From: Trifolium pratense
Lineage: Eukaryota > Streptophyta > Magnoliopsida > Fabales > Fabaceae
Length of the DNA stretch: 64,000 nt
Assembly: GCF_020283565.1 (NCBI RefSeq)
Contig: NW_025721046.1
Coordinates: 248,001 to 312,000 of the forward strand
Direction of reading: 5' to 3'
Shown: positions 1 to 12,590 of the stretch, piece after piece
Position numbering within the stretch: position 1 is the stretch's first letter
Layout of the letters: each line of letters opens with the position of its first letter
Notes under the pieces: generated by a model
Databases searched by the model: none
Told to the model about the DNA's origin: nothing
What the model saw: the letters and a program-made list of their open reading frames with translations, nothing else
Translations under genes and position numbers: made by a program

Positions 1-1141
1 AATAGTCAATCTATTTTCAAATTGAATTTTTTGGTCCCTCTATTTTCATGTTATAATTTTGGTACCAACAATCTATATTTTTACTCTAAAAATTGTGATT
101 TTTTTCATAAAGGTGATAATATTGAATTTTGAGATGAAATATCAAATTTGGGACCAAAATTTACATTTTTTTTGGCATTAAAATTCGCTATTTTTACGGC
201 AAAAAAGGAAGAAAAAAACATTGAGATAGGACTAAAATTGCAACAAATGTGAAAATACAAGATTTAAAAAATTAAATATTAATTAAACATATTTTTTTAT
301 GTCATATTTATATATGGCAGTTCAATAGCTAATTTTATCTTTGTACAAATATGTATATTGAGTGACTTAAAATCATTAATAATACATTTAAATTAATACT
401 ATACGTATAAAAAAAAATTGGGTGGGGGTGGGCCGTGACCCACCTCAACCCACCCCTAGGTCCGCTAGTGGACTAACTACAATATAAACTCAATATGTAC
501 CGTACTACCGTTTGACCCAGCTTTTTCTTGGTGTAGAAGCTCTTCTAATCATAAAGCTAGAAATAATAGCTTTAAAACTAAAATTAAAGTTGTTTGATAA
601 ATCTTACTTTTTTTATTAAAAAAAAGGTTAAAAGTTGTTTTTTATTTTATTATAATAAGGTTAAAAGATGTGTTTAATAATATATTATAATTTTTCTTAA
701 AATATAGAAGCTATTTTTTTCTTCTTAGTAGAGCTTTTAAAAATTATTATTTGGCCTAGCTTCTTACTTCTTAGAAAAAATAAAAGGATAAAAAGCTAGG
801 CCAAACTACCTTACACCCGCTAATACTATATCTATCAAAGAGATTGTAGGGTGTAGCTAGGGAGGCCTTAATTTCAAACAACAATGCCTTTGTATTGACA
901 ACCAAGTTTGGATAATGTCCCCAAATAGGCTTCAACGCAAGACAACTACAAATAATGTCCCCAAATAGGCTTTAACGTAAGATAACTACAAAGAATACTG
1001 CTGTCCGGCTGTCCCCCTTACCCTGCCTATCCATTGTCTCATTCGAGAGTGCACTATTTTCTTGTTATGTACGTTTGCTTTTCGCCTTTTCCTTCTCAAA
1101 CATCATTCCTAATTTCCTATTCTTCATCAAATATTATTTCA
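1..1141. other. AT-rich intergenic DNA, no gene seen
   Basis: No coding frame resembles a protein. The stretch at about 420-470 is G/C-rich and ends in CACCCCTA, like the right end of an hAT MITE whose left end would lie outside the window; this is tentative. A 40-bp direct duplication is listed separately. The open frame starting at 1034 runs into the hAT element and is not a gene. Confidence 0.6.
912..991. repeat. 40-bp tandem duplication
   Basis: Two adjacent units, 912-951 and 952-991, each start with ATAATGTCCCCAAATAGG and differ at only a few positions (mostly C/T). This is a simple local duplication with no coding content. Confidence 0.85.
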
Positions 1142-1821
1142 GCCTTAATCAGGGGCGGATCCACCACCCGGCATGCCCTGGCACGTGCCCGGGCTCGGCA
1201 CCCAATTTTTTTTTTTTAGGGTTGTTACTTTAATCTGAAAATTCGAATGTTTGAGTAAGAATTAATAAAATTTAAGTGTATATTCATAATCCTCATGAAA
1301 TTCTGAGCAAAATGGTATATTTAATTGTCCAATTTGGTGCTAGAATTGAAAAATTCGATTTATGATTTTGGTTGTTTTGGAGGTTGAAGATGATGAACAG
1401 TAGATTAAAGGGTTGTTTTAATATATATTTATATATATTAATGAAGCCTTATTTAGACACAAGCGTGCATACTAGCTCAGTGCCTGAGAGATGAATTGGT
1501 CACACTGGAGGCCTGTGTTCAATTCCCAACTTCCTATCATTTTTCAAAACTTTATGTTTATTTTGGTTTTGTTTTCTTTATTTTTTTACATATATATTAT
1601 CAAAATTACCCTTTATTTCATTTAAGTTAATTTTATGTTATTTTCTTTATTTAACATATCTAAAAATCACAAAAAATCTTTATAAAAAATACTAAAAATA
1701 TCAATTTTGTTTCCCTTTTTATATATGGTAAAAATAGTAAACAAATGTATTATTATTGTTTTTATTTGATTTTAATTTTTTACCTCATGCTTAAGTATAA
1801 CCCAAAATACCAAAAAAATAT

Positions 1822-4277
1822 GGTGAATTCTTCGGTACACGTATTATGTGGAGGTGTACCGGTACACCGCTGAGGTGGTTAATAGGTGGCAATCATTTAT
1901 TGCGGATTTTGTTTCTTTATTAAGTTTTCATCATTAAATATTACTTTTTAATATTTATAAATGTATCATTCACATAAATATAGTCATCAATCATGTTCCA
2001 GAATAAATCAAACATGCATCAAATATTTTAATCTAGATTGTCACATTTTTTTAACAAGATTCAAATAATTTAATATTATTTAATATCCTTTAAAATAATA
2101 TAATTTTAAGTATTTGAACAACAAATGATATTTTCTAAAAAAAAAAAAACGTATGATTTAACCATTAACACATATAATTATTTTTTTGTACAAAAAAACT
2201 TAAATTTTTTAATATACTTAAATATTTTATTGTAATAGTAAATCTAACTACTTGATATTAAACTGTTAGATTGTCGATATTTAAATTCATAAATATTTTT
2301 CATTTCAATTTGGTCAATTTAATTCCTTAGTTCTTATGATAGAATTGGTAGAGACCTAATTATCAGTTCTTGATAAATAGGTTTTTTGAGTAACAATTAA
2401 TCAAACTAGTTGATATTGAGGCGTTTATATTGTCAAAAATTTGAATCATATGTGTGTCATTCCAATTAGGTGGTATTGAATTGTTTCAGAGAAATTTGAT
2501 TTCCCTAGTCACAGTTGTTATGTTTGTATCAAAATTCTTTCTGCCATCATTCCATTTCGGGTATTTACAGAAATCCTGCGAATGGTACCGCAATCTGTTT
2601 GACTAACCATTAAATTACAATTTCTAAGTATCTATTGTCCAACATCCCAATTTAGTGATTTTGAAGAAGTGGTTTACCGAATACGAATTTTTCAAAATTT
2701 ACAGTTAGACTGAAAGTTTATATCATATAAATCATCCATAAAAAAAATTTAGAAAAATTGAAAATCATTTGATATGTTATAAACTTTCAATCCAACAGTG
2801 GATTTTGTAAAATTCGTATTCGCTATAATGTTATTCATGACAGGTCCACAATGGACCGCTTAATGAAGTGGTCCATATTAGAATTTATCTAGATTAGAAT
2901 TAGAACCCCCCAACAAACAGTCTCCTTGAGCTTAGCTCAGTTGGTAGGGACATCACATTTTAAATGCAAGAGTCGGGGTTCGAACCACGGACACTCCACT
3001 CACTCATCTTGTTAAAGTAATAAAAATAAAAATAAAGATGTAAAACAACATCCCAACTTTATTCTTTAATGTCATTCAACATCTTTCAAAAATTAACAAA
3101 AGTTAACAAAAATTAACATCTTTCAACTTCGATCTTCTTCAAAAATACTACATTTCTAAGCAAAAATCAACATTATCTTTCAACTTCGATTTTATTCAAC
3201 GATACTACCTTTCTAAACAAAAGTTAACAACATCTTTCAACTTTGATTTATTTCAAAAATACTACCATTATAATTATACTTACTTTCATTAAGGATTTCT
3301 AATTTTCTCAATCAAGTCGTTCAATATCACCTAATTGAAATAACAATAACTTATGAATTTAAATTTTGACAATCAAGCATTTCTAGAACAATATAAAAAG
3401 TTTATTTACAAAACTATAGCATTTTTCAAAATAAAATGAATTAAATATGAGTTTTTGAAATCAAAATATGAAGATAAAAGTAACAAATATTTTGACTTAA
3501 AAATCACATTGAGCTTCTTATTTTTGGATAAACATTTTATAATGCTCAATACGTATTTGCAAAATTATGATAAATACATCAACTTAACAACATGACGATA
3601 ATTGCATACATAAACAATTTGTAGGGATGAAAGCATGACATTTTTTTATGAAGACAAAAAATTAAATTTAGTAATTTTGCAGAGAAAAAAACCTATTTAA
3701 CCAATAAAATATTAGAAAACACTAAAAATTAACCTTATTACAATAATATATATAAACATATTAAGAATTATAAGTTTTTTTAAAAAATAAAATAAATGTA
3801 TTTTAATAATTATATCTATTAATGATTCAACCGTAAATATATTAAACTTTATAAACTAATAATATTAAAAAATGGAAAGGTAATAATATTGAAATATTAA
3901 AATCACCATTGGATGCAATAATAATAATAATAATAAGTTGTTAAATTCATACGTTTGTTTTTTTTTTTCCAGAAAATACCATATGTTTTTCAAAAAAAAA
4001 AAAAATACTAAAATCATATTATTTTATAGGATATTATAATATTTGAATCTTTAAAAAAGTGAAAATTTAAGTTGGAAGATTTGATGCATGATTTATTGTG
4101 GAACATGACTAGTGATTACATTTATGTGAAAGATATATTTGCAAATATTTAAAACTAGTGTTTAATATAGAAAATTTAATAAAGAAACAGAATCTGCATT
4201 AAATATTTGCCACTCGTTAACCACGTCAGCGGTGTACCGGTACACGTCCACATAATACGTGTACCGAAGTGTTCACC
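1822..4277. mobile_element. Non-autonomous Mutator-like element, copy 1, nested in hAT
   Basis: Terminal inverted repeats of about 60 bp begin GGTGAATTCTTCGGTACACG on the left and end CGTGTACCGAAGTGTTCACC on the right. The flanks carry a 9-bp target duplication, AAAAAATAT, immediately before 1822 and after 4277. Long TIRs with 9-bp duplications are the signature of the Mutator superfamily. The 2456-bp interior is AT-rich, has no transposase frame, and includes a tRNA-derived relic at 2922-3040. The same element is nested at the equivalent place in the second hAT and in the 48.9-kb block. Confidence 0.88.
2922..3040 (+). repeat. tRNA-derived SINE-like relic inside MULE copy 1
   Basis: An A-box-like TAGCTCAGTTGGTAG and a B-box-like GGGGTTCGAACC lie at the spacing of a tRNA promoter, followed by an A-rich tail (taaaaataaaaataaa). 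The acceptor ends do not pair, so this is not a functional tRNA. The same relic is at 10462-10580 and 50047-50165 inside the other MULE copies. Confidence 0.6.
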
Positions 4278-4456
4278 AAAAAATATTATTCTTTTGTGTT
4301 AATCTCAAATATGTAAAATATGTTGTAATTATACTTTCTTTTATATGTAGGATTGTGGGGAATTTATGACTTTTACTTATATAATTATTATGAATCAAAT
4401 ATTTAGATGAAATTCTTAAAATTAATTACTTTTATTATAATTTAAGTATGGAGAAT

Positions 4457-4620
4457 GTTAACTTGTGCCCTTAAGGCACATATTAAGGAAGCAAAAATAG
4501 AAATTATTAAATGCTAATTTGTGCATTTTGACTTTTGAAGCATTAAATTTCTTGTATCATTAAATGATGAATTTCTATTTTGGTATATCTTAACATGTGC
4601 CCCCTAGGGCACATGTTAAC
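4457..4620. mobile_element. Small foldback MITE inside hAT copy 1
   Basis: A 164-bp inverted-repeat unit: it opens GTTAACTTGTGCCC and closes GGGCACATGTTAAC, and the inner arms (AAAATAGAAATT / AATTTCTATTTT) also pair. Identical copies ride in the other hAT copies at 11997-12160 and 51582-51745. A diverged relative with the same ends is at about 26628-26802. Confidence 0.65.
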
Positions 4621-5285
4621 AAGACCCACCCTTTAAGTATATAAATAATATATATTATTAGTTTAAAACCATCTGATCGATCCGAAAACCTTAAACCAAT
4701 AAATATTTGTGCATTTGTGGTTAAAATTGTGCCCGGGCTTAACACCATTTCTGGCTCCGCCACTGGCCTTAATTATAAGTAAAAGTTTATTTTCAGATTC
4801 ATTGAATATTATAAACCAGATACATTGATTATTTAATGAATCTGAATAGTTGGCTTTTGCTTTTAATTAAGGTCGAAGGGAGTACCATATAAGTATATAA
4901 CATAACAAACAAAGCATAAAACGCTTATAAAAAAAAAAAAGAGAGCATAAAACAACTAAATAAACAAAAATGTAAGACGCAAGAAAGCCTTGCTTTGAGA
5001 ACCATTGATACATACATGATTTTATCTACCACTTTCATATAATTCTCCTTAGCCAAGAGATGTTTTCTAATCGAAAGTAAACAACACAATAAATGCATAA
5101 ACCAAGGGCTTTTTATTAAACTAAAAAGTTGTTTATGTTTCAAAAAATCCCAAGATTGAGGCACAGTAGCCGTTAACGTGACGTGCCTAGGGTCGGTAAG
5201 AATTGATGTTATGTTCACAAAACCAGCTTCCTTCAGTGTTTCATCCATATCAGTCAAGTAGTACTCATCAAGAAACGGTTCCGTG

Positions 5286-6064
5286 TAGGGGTGTACATGG
5301 GTTGGGCAAATCCGGTCGACCCGGTAAAACCCACCCAATCCAACCCAAAAAAGTGGGTTGGGTCGGGCAAGTGGGTGGATATGGATTTCAAAAATGAATA
5401 ACCCATTAAAAAAATCGGGTTTCGGGTAAAACCTGACCCAACCCAAAAAACCCACTAACCCACTCATGCTATGTTTCTTGAATTTTTTTAATGAAAATAC
5501 TAAAGATTTTTTCATTTGATTATTAAATATTTTTATATTGAAAATGAGTTATACTATTTTTTACGAAAATCAAAAAGATTGAATAATTTTTATGAACAAA
5601 AATCATAATTTTTCGCATTATTTTTTTAAAATTTTAAAAAATTGAATAATTTTCATAAACAAATATAGTGATTCATGGTTTAGTCATTTGATATTAAAAA
5701 AAGCAAAAAAATTATTTGGATAACACGCTATCCAACCCGTAAATTAATAGATTTATACAAAAAAATGGGTGATTACTTTTTATAGTGAAAAAAAGTTACC
5801 CCATTTTTCAAGAAAATACATTGATTGAGTTGTTTTTTATGAAAAAAATATGATGATTCAACATTTAGATATTTAATATAAAAAAAATAGAAAAATAATT
5901 TGGGTAACCCACAACCCAACCCAATCCAACCCGGAAATTAGTGAATTTACCCAACCCGGCCTAATCTTATAACGGGTGGTTATTTTACTAAACCCAACCC
6001 GGAGTACCATATGTGGTTTGGGTTTTGGCCAAACCCAACCCAATCCGGCCCACGTACACCCCTG
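5286..6064. mobile_element. hAT-type MITE in the last methyltransferase exon
   Basis: The ends are TAGGGGTGTACATGGG and, inverted, CAGGGGTGTACGTGGG. A perfect 8-bp target duplication GTTCCGTG lies at 5278-5285 and 6065-6072. The 779-bp interior is AT-rich with stretches of AACCCAACCC and its complement near both ends, and codes for nothing recognisable. The insertion separates codons for ...STEP and FLDEYY... of the methyltransferase and brings in a stop. It explains the chimeric open frame at 4925-5515. Confidence 0.88.
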
Positions 6065-8689
6065 GTTCCGTGCTCTTCATCAATGTAAACAGGACTGGAG
6101 ATAACTCCTACAAGACATATTGAAGAAAGAAAAAAGTGAACAAGTTTGACGATGTTCCTATTGGACAACAATGTACCATAAGCTACATGAAAGCTCTTTA
6201 ATCAGATTTGTATACATAAACTCTCACTTTCTAATTGCATAAAAATTAAAAGCATATTATGCAGTATAAAGAGTTAATGTATTGTTCCATATTAACATTC
6301 TAATGTAGTTAATAAGATAAAAAAATAAAAAAAAAAGTCAAAGTTTTTATCCGTCAAACTGAATAATTTAGTTTAAAGGTAATCTACAATGCATAATGTT
6401 CTAGTATGCTCCAAAGTACCAAAATCATATTCTTTTCTTAATCAATTTGACTTAGTTAATAACATACTACGTGTTAATATTTACAGTTAATCCCATCCCA
6501 ATAAAAGGAAAAGCTATGTAAAAAGCTCTATTAATTATAAAATATGGTCAAGAAGAAAAGATGGAAAAATACCTGTAAGACCTTTGACTTTGGCTGCAGA
6601 AAGCAATATTAATGATATTAGTGTTTGTGATAGGAGCATAAAATGAAGAAAAAAAATTTATGATGGTTTTATATACCGAATTATCTGTCATAGCAAATGT
6701 GCCTCCAGGCCGAAGGAGACGGAATGCTTCCCTAACTACATTCACTATAGCTCTTGCAGGACATTCATGAAACTGCATAAATTTGAGGAGTCCAGAATAT
6801 AAAATCCACTGAATATTTTGTTAAAAAAAAACAAAATGTTGTTAAAGTAGTCAAATATATGTATCAACTAATTCACACGTGAAAAACATTCCAAAGATGT
6901 CATCATTCAGCTGTATGACGTTTAGGACTTATGTCTTGCAGGAAAAACAGCACCTATATGTTTGCAAATTGATATGTTCTCTATAAAAAGGTTTTTCATG
7001 TATATTGTGTTAAAAAAATTGATAATCCACAATTGATTTAATGCAAGAACACTAAAAAACATTAGTCTCTAAACAGCGAGTTCGAGTGTAAGAATTTTCA
7101 AAATCTATAAGCTTATGGACTTCTGTTGCAGTCACCATATCACATATCAAGAAATTATTTGCATAACAGTACTGCTTACTTTCATCTTTTGTTAACTAAT
7201 AAAATGTATATAGATAAAAGTGCATTGTGGCATTCTCTGAATTTAAAGGACTAAATAAAAGAACAAAACGACATACCACATAAGAAATAGATACAAGATC
7301 AAATGATTTAGAAGGCAAGCCCGTGTCTTCCCCATTTGCATGCATCCATTTTATAGGATTTTTTCTAGGCGTTCCTCTATTTTCCTTATGCTGAGCCACA
7401 GCTAGAAAATAGGGTGACATATCTAGCCCCTGGAACAAACATTTCCATCATAAACCATGTACATACCATGCATTAGGCTAATTTTACATAGCATTGACAA
7501 AGCAATTTGATCCATTAACAACTCACAGTGACATTAGCTGTAGGGAACTTGTCTGCAAGAAATCTTGAGCTTACTCCAACAGAACATCCGATGTCTAGAA
7601 TGTCACCAATCACGGATGTTTGTGAATGCTGTAGATGGTGTTGTTCAATTGCACTAAGCCAATTGCCACGCAGGATCTGAGTCGCTTCATCTACTGAAGA
7701 AGCGTCAGGAATTGCTCGTCTTACCATTGACTTAGTAGCAGCCTCTGCTTCTGCAGCTGCCTATCATCAAATAATACAGTTCTTAATGATATTTTCTATG
7801 GAATTTCAGCAAGGAAGCCAACAGTAATTAGGATATCCATCCACATTATAGTCTATTTAACTAAAGACACAGTCAAGAACGCCCCTAAGATTCAAATGGT
7901 TGCCAAAGACCAAAAGAGCGGAAAAAAATGCATATAACATTATAAATGTGCATGAACATATAGTAATGTACACAGGATTAAACTAAATCTTATTACAAAG
8001 TGCAAAAGGTCCAGTAGGAACATTTTTTGGCTTTGTCTGTTACCAATTACCATGCATATCTTGGATGGATGACAAGTCACAGGGAACATTTTTACAACTA
8101 TAATGTGTAACATTTGACAAACACAACTCTTAAATAGTATTAGTGTCGTGTCTGATGTTTGTGTCAATGTTTCATACACAACCACAACCAATCCAGCTAC
8201 CAAAGAGGAACACTTTGTAGGGCATCTGATTATCAAGAAAGGAGTGAGTCGAGTGCCCAAATCAAAACATTCATTGACATAAACTAAAGTTTAGAATTAT
8301 CTCACTTACTAGCCATGTAAGATTCCCTTCATCATATGCATGAAATGGATACAAATAATCTGTACATTAAATCAAACAAACAGACCATCCATCAATCCAT
8401 TTGAAACATGAAAATTAAAAATATAAAAGTAGAAAGGAAAAAATTAAGATAAAATTACAATCTGGATATACTAAAGATTGGTTTTGAATGCCATCCAACT
8501 CCTTATAAACTTCTGACTCCAAAATCTCTTTAGTCATTTCCCTCCAAGGTATGTTGTTCTTCTCAGCTGTACTGTGCATTTACAATCACATCCAAAAAAA
8601 CTTTATTGAAAGAATGTTACCAAATTACTACTGGTTGTGAAAAATGTGAAGCAAAGTGAAGGGAATAAATGATTAACCTTACTAAAACT

Positions 8690-11600
8690 CAGGGGCGGAT
8701 CCACCACCCGGCATGCCCTGGCACGTGCCCGGGCTCGGCACCCAATTTTTTTTTTTTAGGGTTGTTACTTTAATCTGAAAATTCGAATGTTTGAGTAAGA
8801 ATTAATAAAATTTAAGTGTATATTCATAATCCTCATGAAATTCTGAGCAAAATGGTATATTTAATTGTCCAATTTGGTGCTAGAATTGAAAAATTCGATT
8901 TATGATTTTGGTTGTTTTGGAGGTTGAAGATGATGAACAGTAGATTAAAGGGTTGTTTTAATATATATTTATATATATTAATGAAGCCTTATTTAGACAC
9001 AAGCGTGCATACTAGCTCAGTGCCTGAGAGATGAATTGGTCACACTGGAGGCCTGTGTTCAATTCCCAACTTCCTATCATTTTTCAAAACTTTATGTTTA
9101 TTTTGGTTTTGTTTTCTTTATTTTTTTACATATATATTATCAAAATTACCCTTTATTTCATTTAAGTTAATTTTATGTTATTTTCTTTATTTAACATATC
9201 TAAAAATCACAAAAAATCTTTATAAAAAATACTAAAAATATCAATTTTGTTTCCCTTTTTATATATGGTAAAAATAGTAAACAAATGTATTATTATTGTT
9301 TTTATTTGATTTTAATTTTTTACCTCATGCTTAAGTATAACCCAAAATACCAAAAAAATATGGTGAATTCTTCGGTACACGTATTATGTGGAGGTGTACC
9401 GGTACACCGCTGAGGTGGTTAATAGGTGGCAATCATTTATTGCGGATTTTGTTTCTTTATTAAGTTTTCATCATTAAATATTACTTTTTAATATTTATAA
9501 ATGTATCATTCACATAAATATAGTCATCAATCATGTTCCAGAATAAATCAAACATGCATCAAATATTTTAATCTAGATTGTCACATTTTTTTAACAAGAT
9601 TCAAATAATTTAATATTATTTAATATCCTTTAAAATAATATAATTTTAAGTATTTGAACAACAAATGATATTTTCTAAAAAAAAAAAAACGTATGATTTA
9701 ACCATTAACACATATAATTATTTTTTTGTACAAAAAAACTTAAATTTTTTAATATACTTAAATATTTTATTGTAATAGTAAATCTAACTACTTGATATTA
9801 AACTGTTAGATTGTCGATATTTAAATTCATAAATATTTTTCATTTCAATTTGGTCAATTTAATTCCTTAGTTCTTATGATAGAATTGGTAGAGACCTAAT
9901 TATCAGTTCTTGATAAATAGGTTTTTTGAGTAACAATTAATCAAACTAGTTGATATTGAGGCGTTTATATTGTCAAAAATTTGAATCATATGTGTGTCAT
10001 TCCAATTAGGTGGTATTGAATTGTTTCAGAGAAATTTGATTTCCCTAGTCACAGTTGTTATGTTTGTATCAAAATTCTTTCTGCCATCATTCCATTTCGG
10101 GTATTTACAGAAATCCTGCGAATGGTACCGCAATCTGTTTGACTAACCATTAAATTACAATTTCTAAGTATCTATTGTCCAACATCCCAATTTAGTGATT
10201 TTGAAGAAGTGGTTTACCGAATACGAATTTTTCAAAATTTACAGTTAGACTGAAAGTTTATATCATATAAATCATCCATAAAAAAAATTTAGAAAAATTG
10301 AAAATCATTTGATATGTTATAAACTTTCAATCCAACAGTGGATTTTGTAAAATTCGTATTCGCTATAATGTTATTCATGACAGGTCCACAATGGACCGCT
10401 TAATGAAGTGGTCCATATTAGAATTTATCTAGATTAGAATTAGAACCCCCCAACAAACAGTCTCCTTGAGCTTAGCTCAGTTGGTAGGGACATCACATTT
10501 TAAATGCAAGAGTCGGGGTTCGAACCACGGACACTCCACTCACTCATCTTGTTAAAGTAATAAAAATAAAAATAAAGATGTAAAACAACATCCCAACTTT
10601 ATTCTTTAATGTCATTCAACATCTTTCAAAAATTAACAAAAGTTAACAAAAATTAACATCTTTCAACTTCGATCTTCTTCAAAAATACTACATTTCTAAG
10701 CAAAAATCAACATTATCTTTCAACTTCGATTTTATTCAACGATACTACCTTTCTAAACAAAAGTTAACAACATCTTTCAACTTTGATTTATTTCAAAAAT
10801 ACTACCATTATAATTATACTTACTTTCATTAAGGATTTCTAATTTTCTCAATCAAGTCGTTCAATATCACCTAATTAAAATAACAATAACTTATGAATTT
10901 AAATTTTGACAATCAAGCATTTCTAGAACAATATAAAAAGTTTATTTACAAAACTATAGCATTTTTCAAAATAAAATGAATTAAATATGAGTTTTTGAAA
11001 TCAAAATATGAAGATAAAAGTAACAAATATTTTGACTTAAAAATCACATTGAGCTTCTTATTTTTGGATAAACATTTTATAATGCTCAATACGTATTTGC
11101 AAAATTATGATAAATACATCAACTTAACAACATGACGATAATTGCATACATAAACAATTTGTAGGGATGAAAGCATGACATTTTTTTATGAAGACAAAAA
11201 ATTAAATTTAGTAATTTTGCAGAGAAAAAAACCTATTTAACCAATAAAATATTAGAAAACACTAAAAATTAACCTTATTACAATAATATATATAAACATA
11301 TTAAGAATTATAAGTTTTTTTAAAAAATAAAATAAATGTATTTTAATAATTATATCTATTAATGATTCAACCGTAAATATATTAAACTTTATAAACTAAT
11401 AATATTAAAAAATGGAAAGGTAATAATATTGAAATATTAAAATCACCATTGGATGCAATAATAATAATAATAATAAGTTGTTAAATTCATACGTTTGTTT
11501 TTTTTTTTCCAGAAAATACCATATGTTTTTCAAAAAAAAAAAAAAATACTAAAATCATATTATTTTATAGGATATTATAATATTTGAATCTTTAAAAAAG

Positions 11601-12306
11601 TGAAAATTTAAGTTGGAAGATTTGATGCATGATTTATTGTGGAACATGACTAGTGATTACATTTATGTGAAAGATATATTTGCAAATATTTAAAACTAGT
11701 GTTTAATATAGAAAATTTAATAAAGAAACAAAATCTGCATTAAATATTTGCCACTCGTTAACCACGTCAGCGGTGTACCGGTACACGTCCACATAATACG
11801 TGTACCGAAGTGTTCACCAAAAAATATTATTCTTTTGTGTTAATCTCAAATATGTAAAATATGTTGTAATTATACTTTCTTTTATATGTAGGATTGTGGG
11901 GAATTTATGACTTTTACTTATATAATTATTATGAATCAAATATTTAGATGAAATTCTTAAAATTAATTACTTTTATTATAATTTAAGTATGGAGAATGTT
12001 AACTTGTGCCCTTAAGGCACATATTAAGGAAGCAAAAATAGAAATTATTAAATGCTAATTTGTGCATTTTGACTTTTGAAGCATTAAATTTCTTGTATCA
12101 TTAAATGATGAATTTCTATTTTGGTATATCTTAACATGTGCCCCCTAGGGCACATGTTAACAAGACCCACCCTTTAAGTATATAAATAATATATATTATT
12201 AGTTTAAAACCATCTGATCGATCCGAAAACCTTAAACCAATAAATATTTGTGCATTTGTGGTTAAAATTGTGCCCGGGCTTAACACCATTTCTGGCTCCG
12301 CCACTG
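8690..12306. mobile_element. Non-autonomous hAT, copy 2, with nested MULE, in methyltransferase exon 1
   Basis: Same ends as copy 1 and an independent perfect 8-bp target duplication CTAAAACT at 8682-8689 and 12307-12314. It is 3617 bp and nearly identical to copy 1; differences seen are an A for G near 10877, an A for G near the AACAAAATC run, and one extra A in a homopolymer. It lies inside exon 1 of the methyltransferase, a few bases before the splice donor (GTTAATC on the minus strand at 8677-8671). Confidence 0.9.
9362..11818. mobile_element. Non-autonomous Mutator-like element, copy 2
   Basis: TIRs and 9-bp AAAAAATAT duplication are as in copy 1; length is 2457 bp. Its left terminus is also the left edge of the block duplicated at 48947. 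It is therefore both a nested element and a duplication boundary. Confidence 0.88.
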
Positions 12307-12590
12307 CTAAAACTTGTCTAGCACCGAGCTTGAGGATAGAGTATAAGGGTTTGAAAGAGATGAGAGCTCGAACCATGCGAGAGAGAGAGGAGTCTCTCCA
12401 GTCCATTTGGGTTGAACTAAGTTTCCTTGTCCATAACTGCTAACTTGAAGGGAGGTGTTGTTGTGTCGGAGGAGGAGGCCGCTGCTTGAATTGCCAAGTG
12501 ACGCCGTGTTGGTGTCTGTGCCGTTGCGGTGGCGATGCCGTGCGGATTGATTAATGAAGAGAGGTTCTGAAGTGGGGAGGAAAGAGCCAT

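Larger units (their letters stand above)
1150..4765. mobile_element. Non-autonomous hAT (Tip100-like ends), copy 1, with nested MULE
   Basis: The ends are imperfect inverted repeats: CAGGGGCGGATCCACC on the left and, read inwards on the other strand, CAGTGGCGGAGCCAGA on the right. A perfect 8-bp target duplication GCCTTAAT flanks it at 1142-1149 and 4766-4773. Eight-base duplications and CAGNGGCGG ends are typical of hAT elements. No transposase frame is present, so it must have been moved in trans. Without the nested MULE it would be about 1.15 kb. It also holds a tRNA-like relic near 1460-1540 and a small foldback MITE at 4457-4620. It differs from the copy at 8690-12306 at only about three sites seen by eye. 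Confidence 0.9.
4925..12590 (-). pseudogene. Plastid-type SAM-dependent methyltransferase pseudogene, split by transposons
   Basis: Eight exons can be traced by GT/AG sites and reading phase. Exon 1 is 12590-12307 plus 8689-8678; exons 2-7 are 8571-8459, 8359-8310, 7760-7527, 7429-7277, 6772-6677 and 6593-6573; exon 8 is 6107-6065 then 5277 to at most 4925. Exon 1 starts MALSSPLQNL and is Ser/Ala/Arg-rich like a chloroplast transit peptide. Class I methyltransferase motifs are visible: DILDIGCSVG (SAM binding, exon 4), GLDMSPYFLA (exon 5) and LLRPGGTFAMTD (exon 6). The fold resembles UbiE/COQ5-like (Methyltransf_11) proteins; the substrate is unknown. Lesions: a frameshift near 12420-12440 leading to an in-frame TAG at 12417-12419, a 2-nt gain in a CT run near 12380-12390, an hAT in exon 1 and an hAT MITE in exon 8. 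Exons 2-7 look intact, so inactivation is probably recent. Confidence 0.8.

Noticed and set aside
2922..3040. Possible tRNA gene (A box and B box present)
   Set aside because: The acceptor stem does not pair, and the sequence is embedded in a transposon in three copies; it is a SINE-like relic.
4925..5515. 196-codon minus-strand open frame
   Set aside because: It is a chimera: the first half lies in the hAT MITE and the second half is methyltransferase exon 8 plus downstream DNA.
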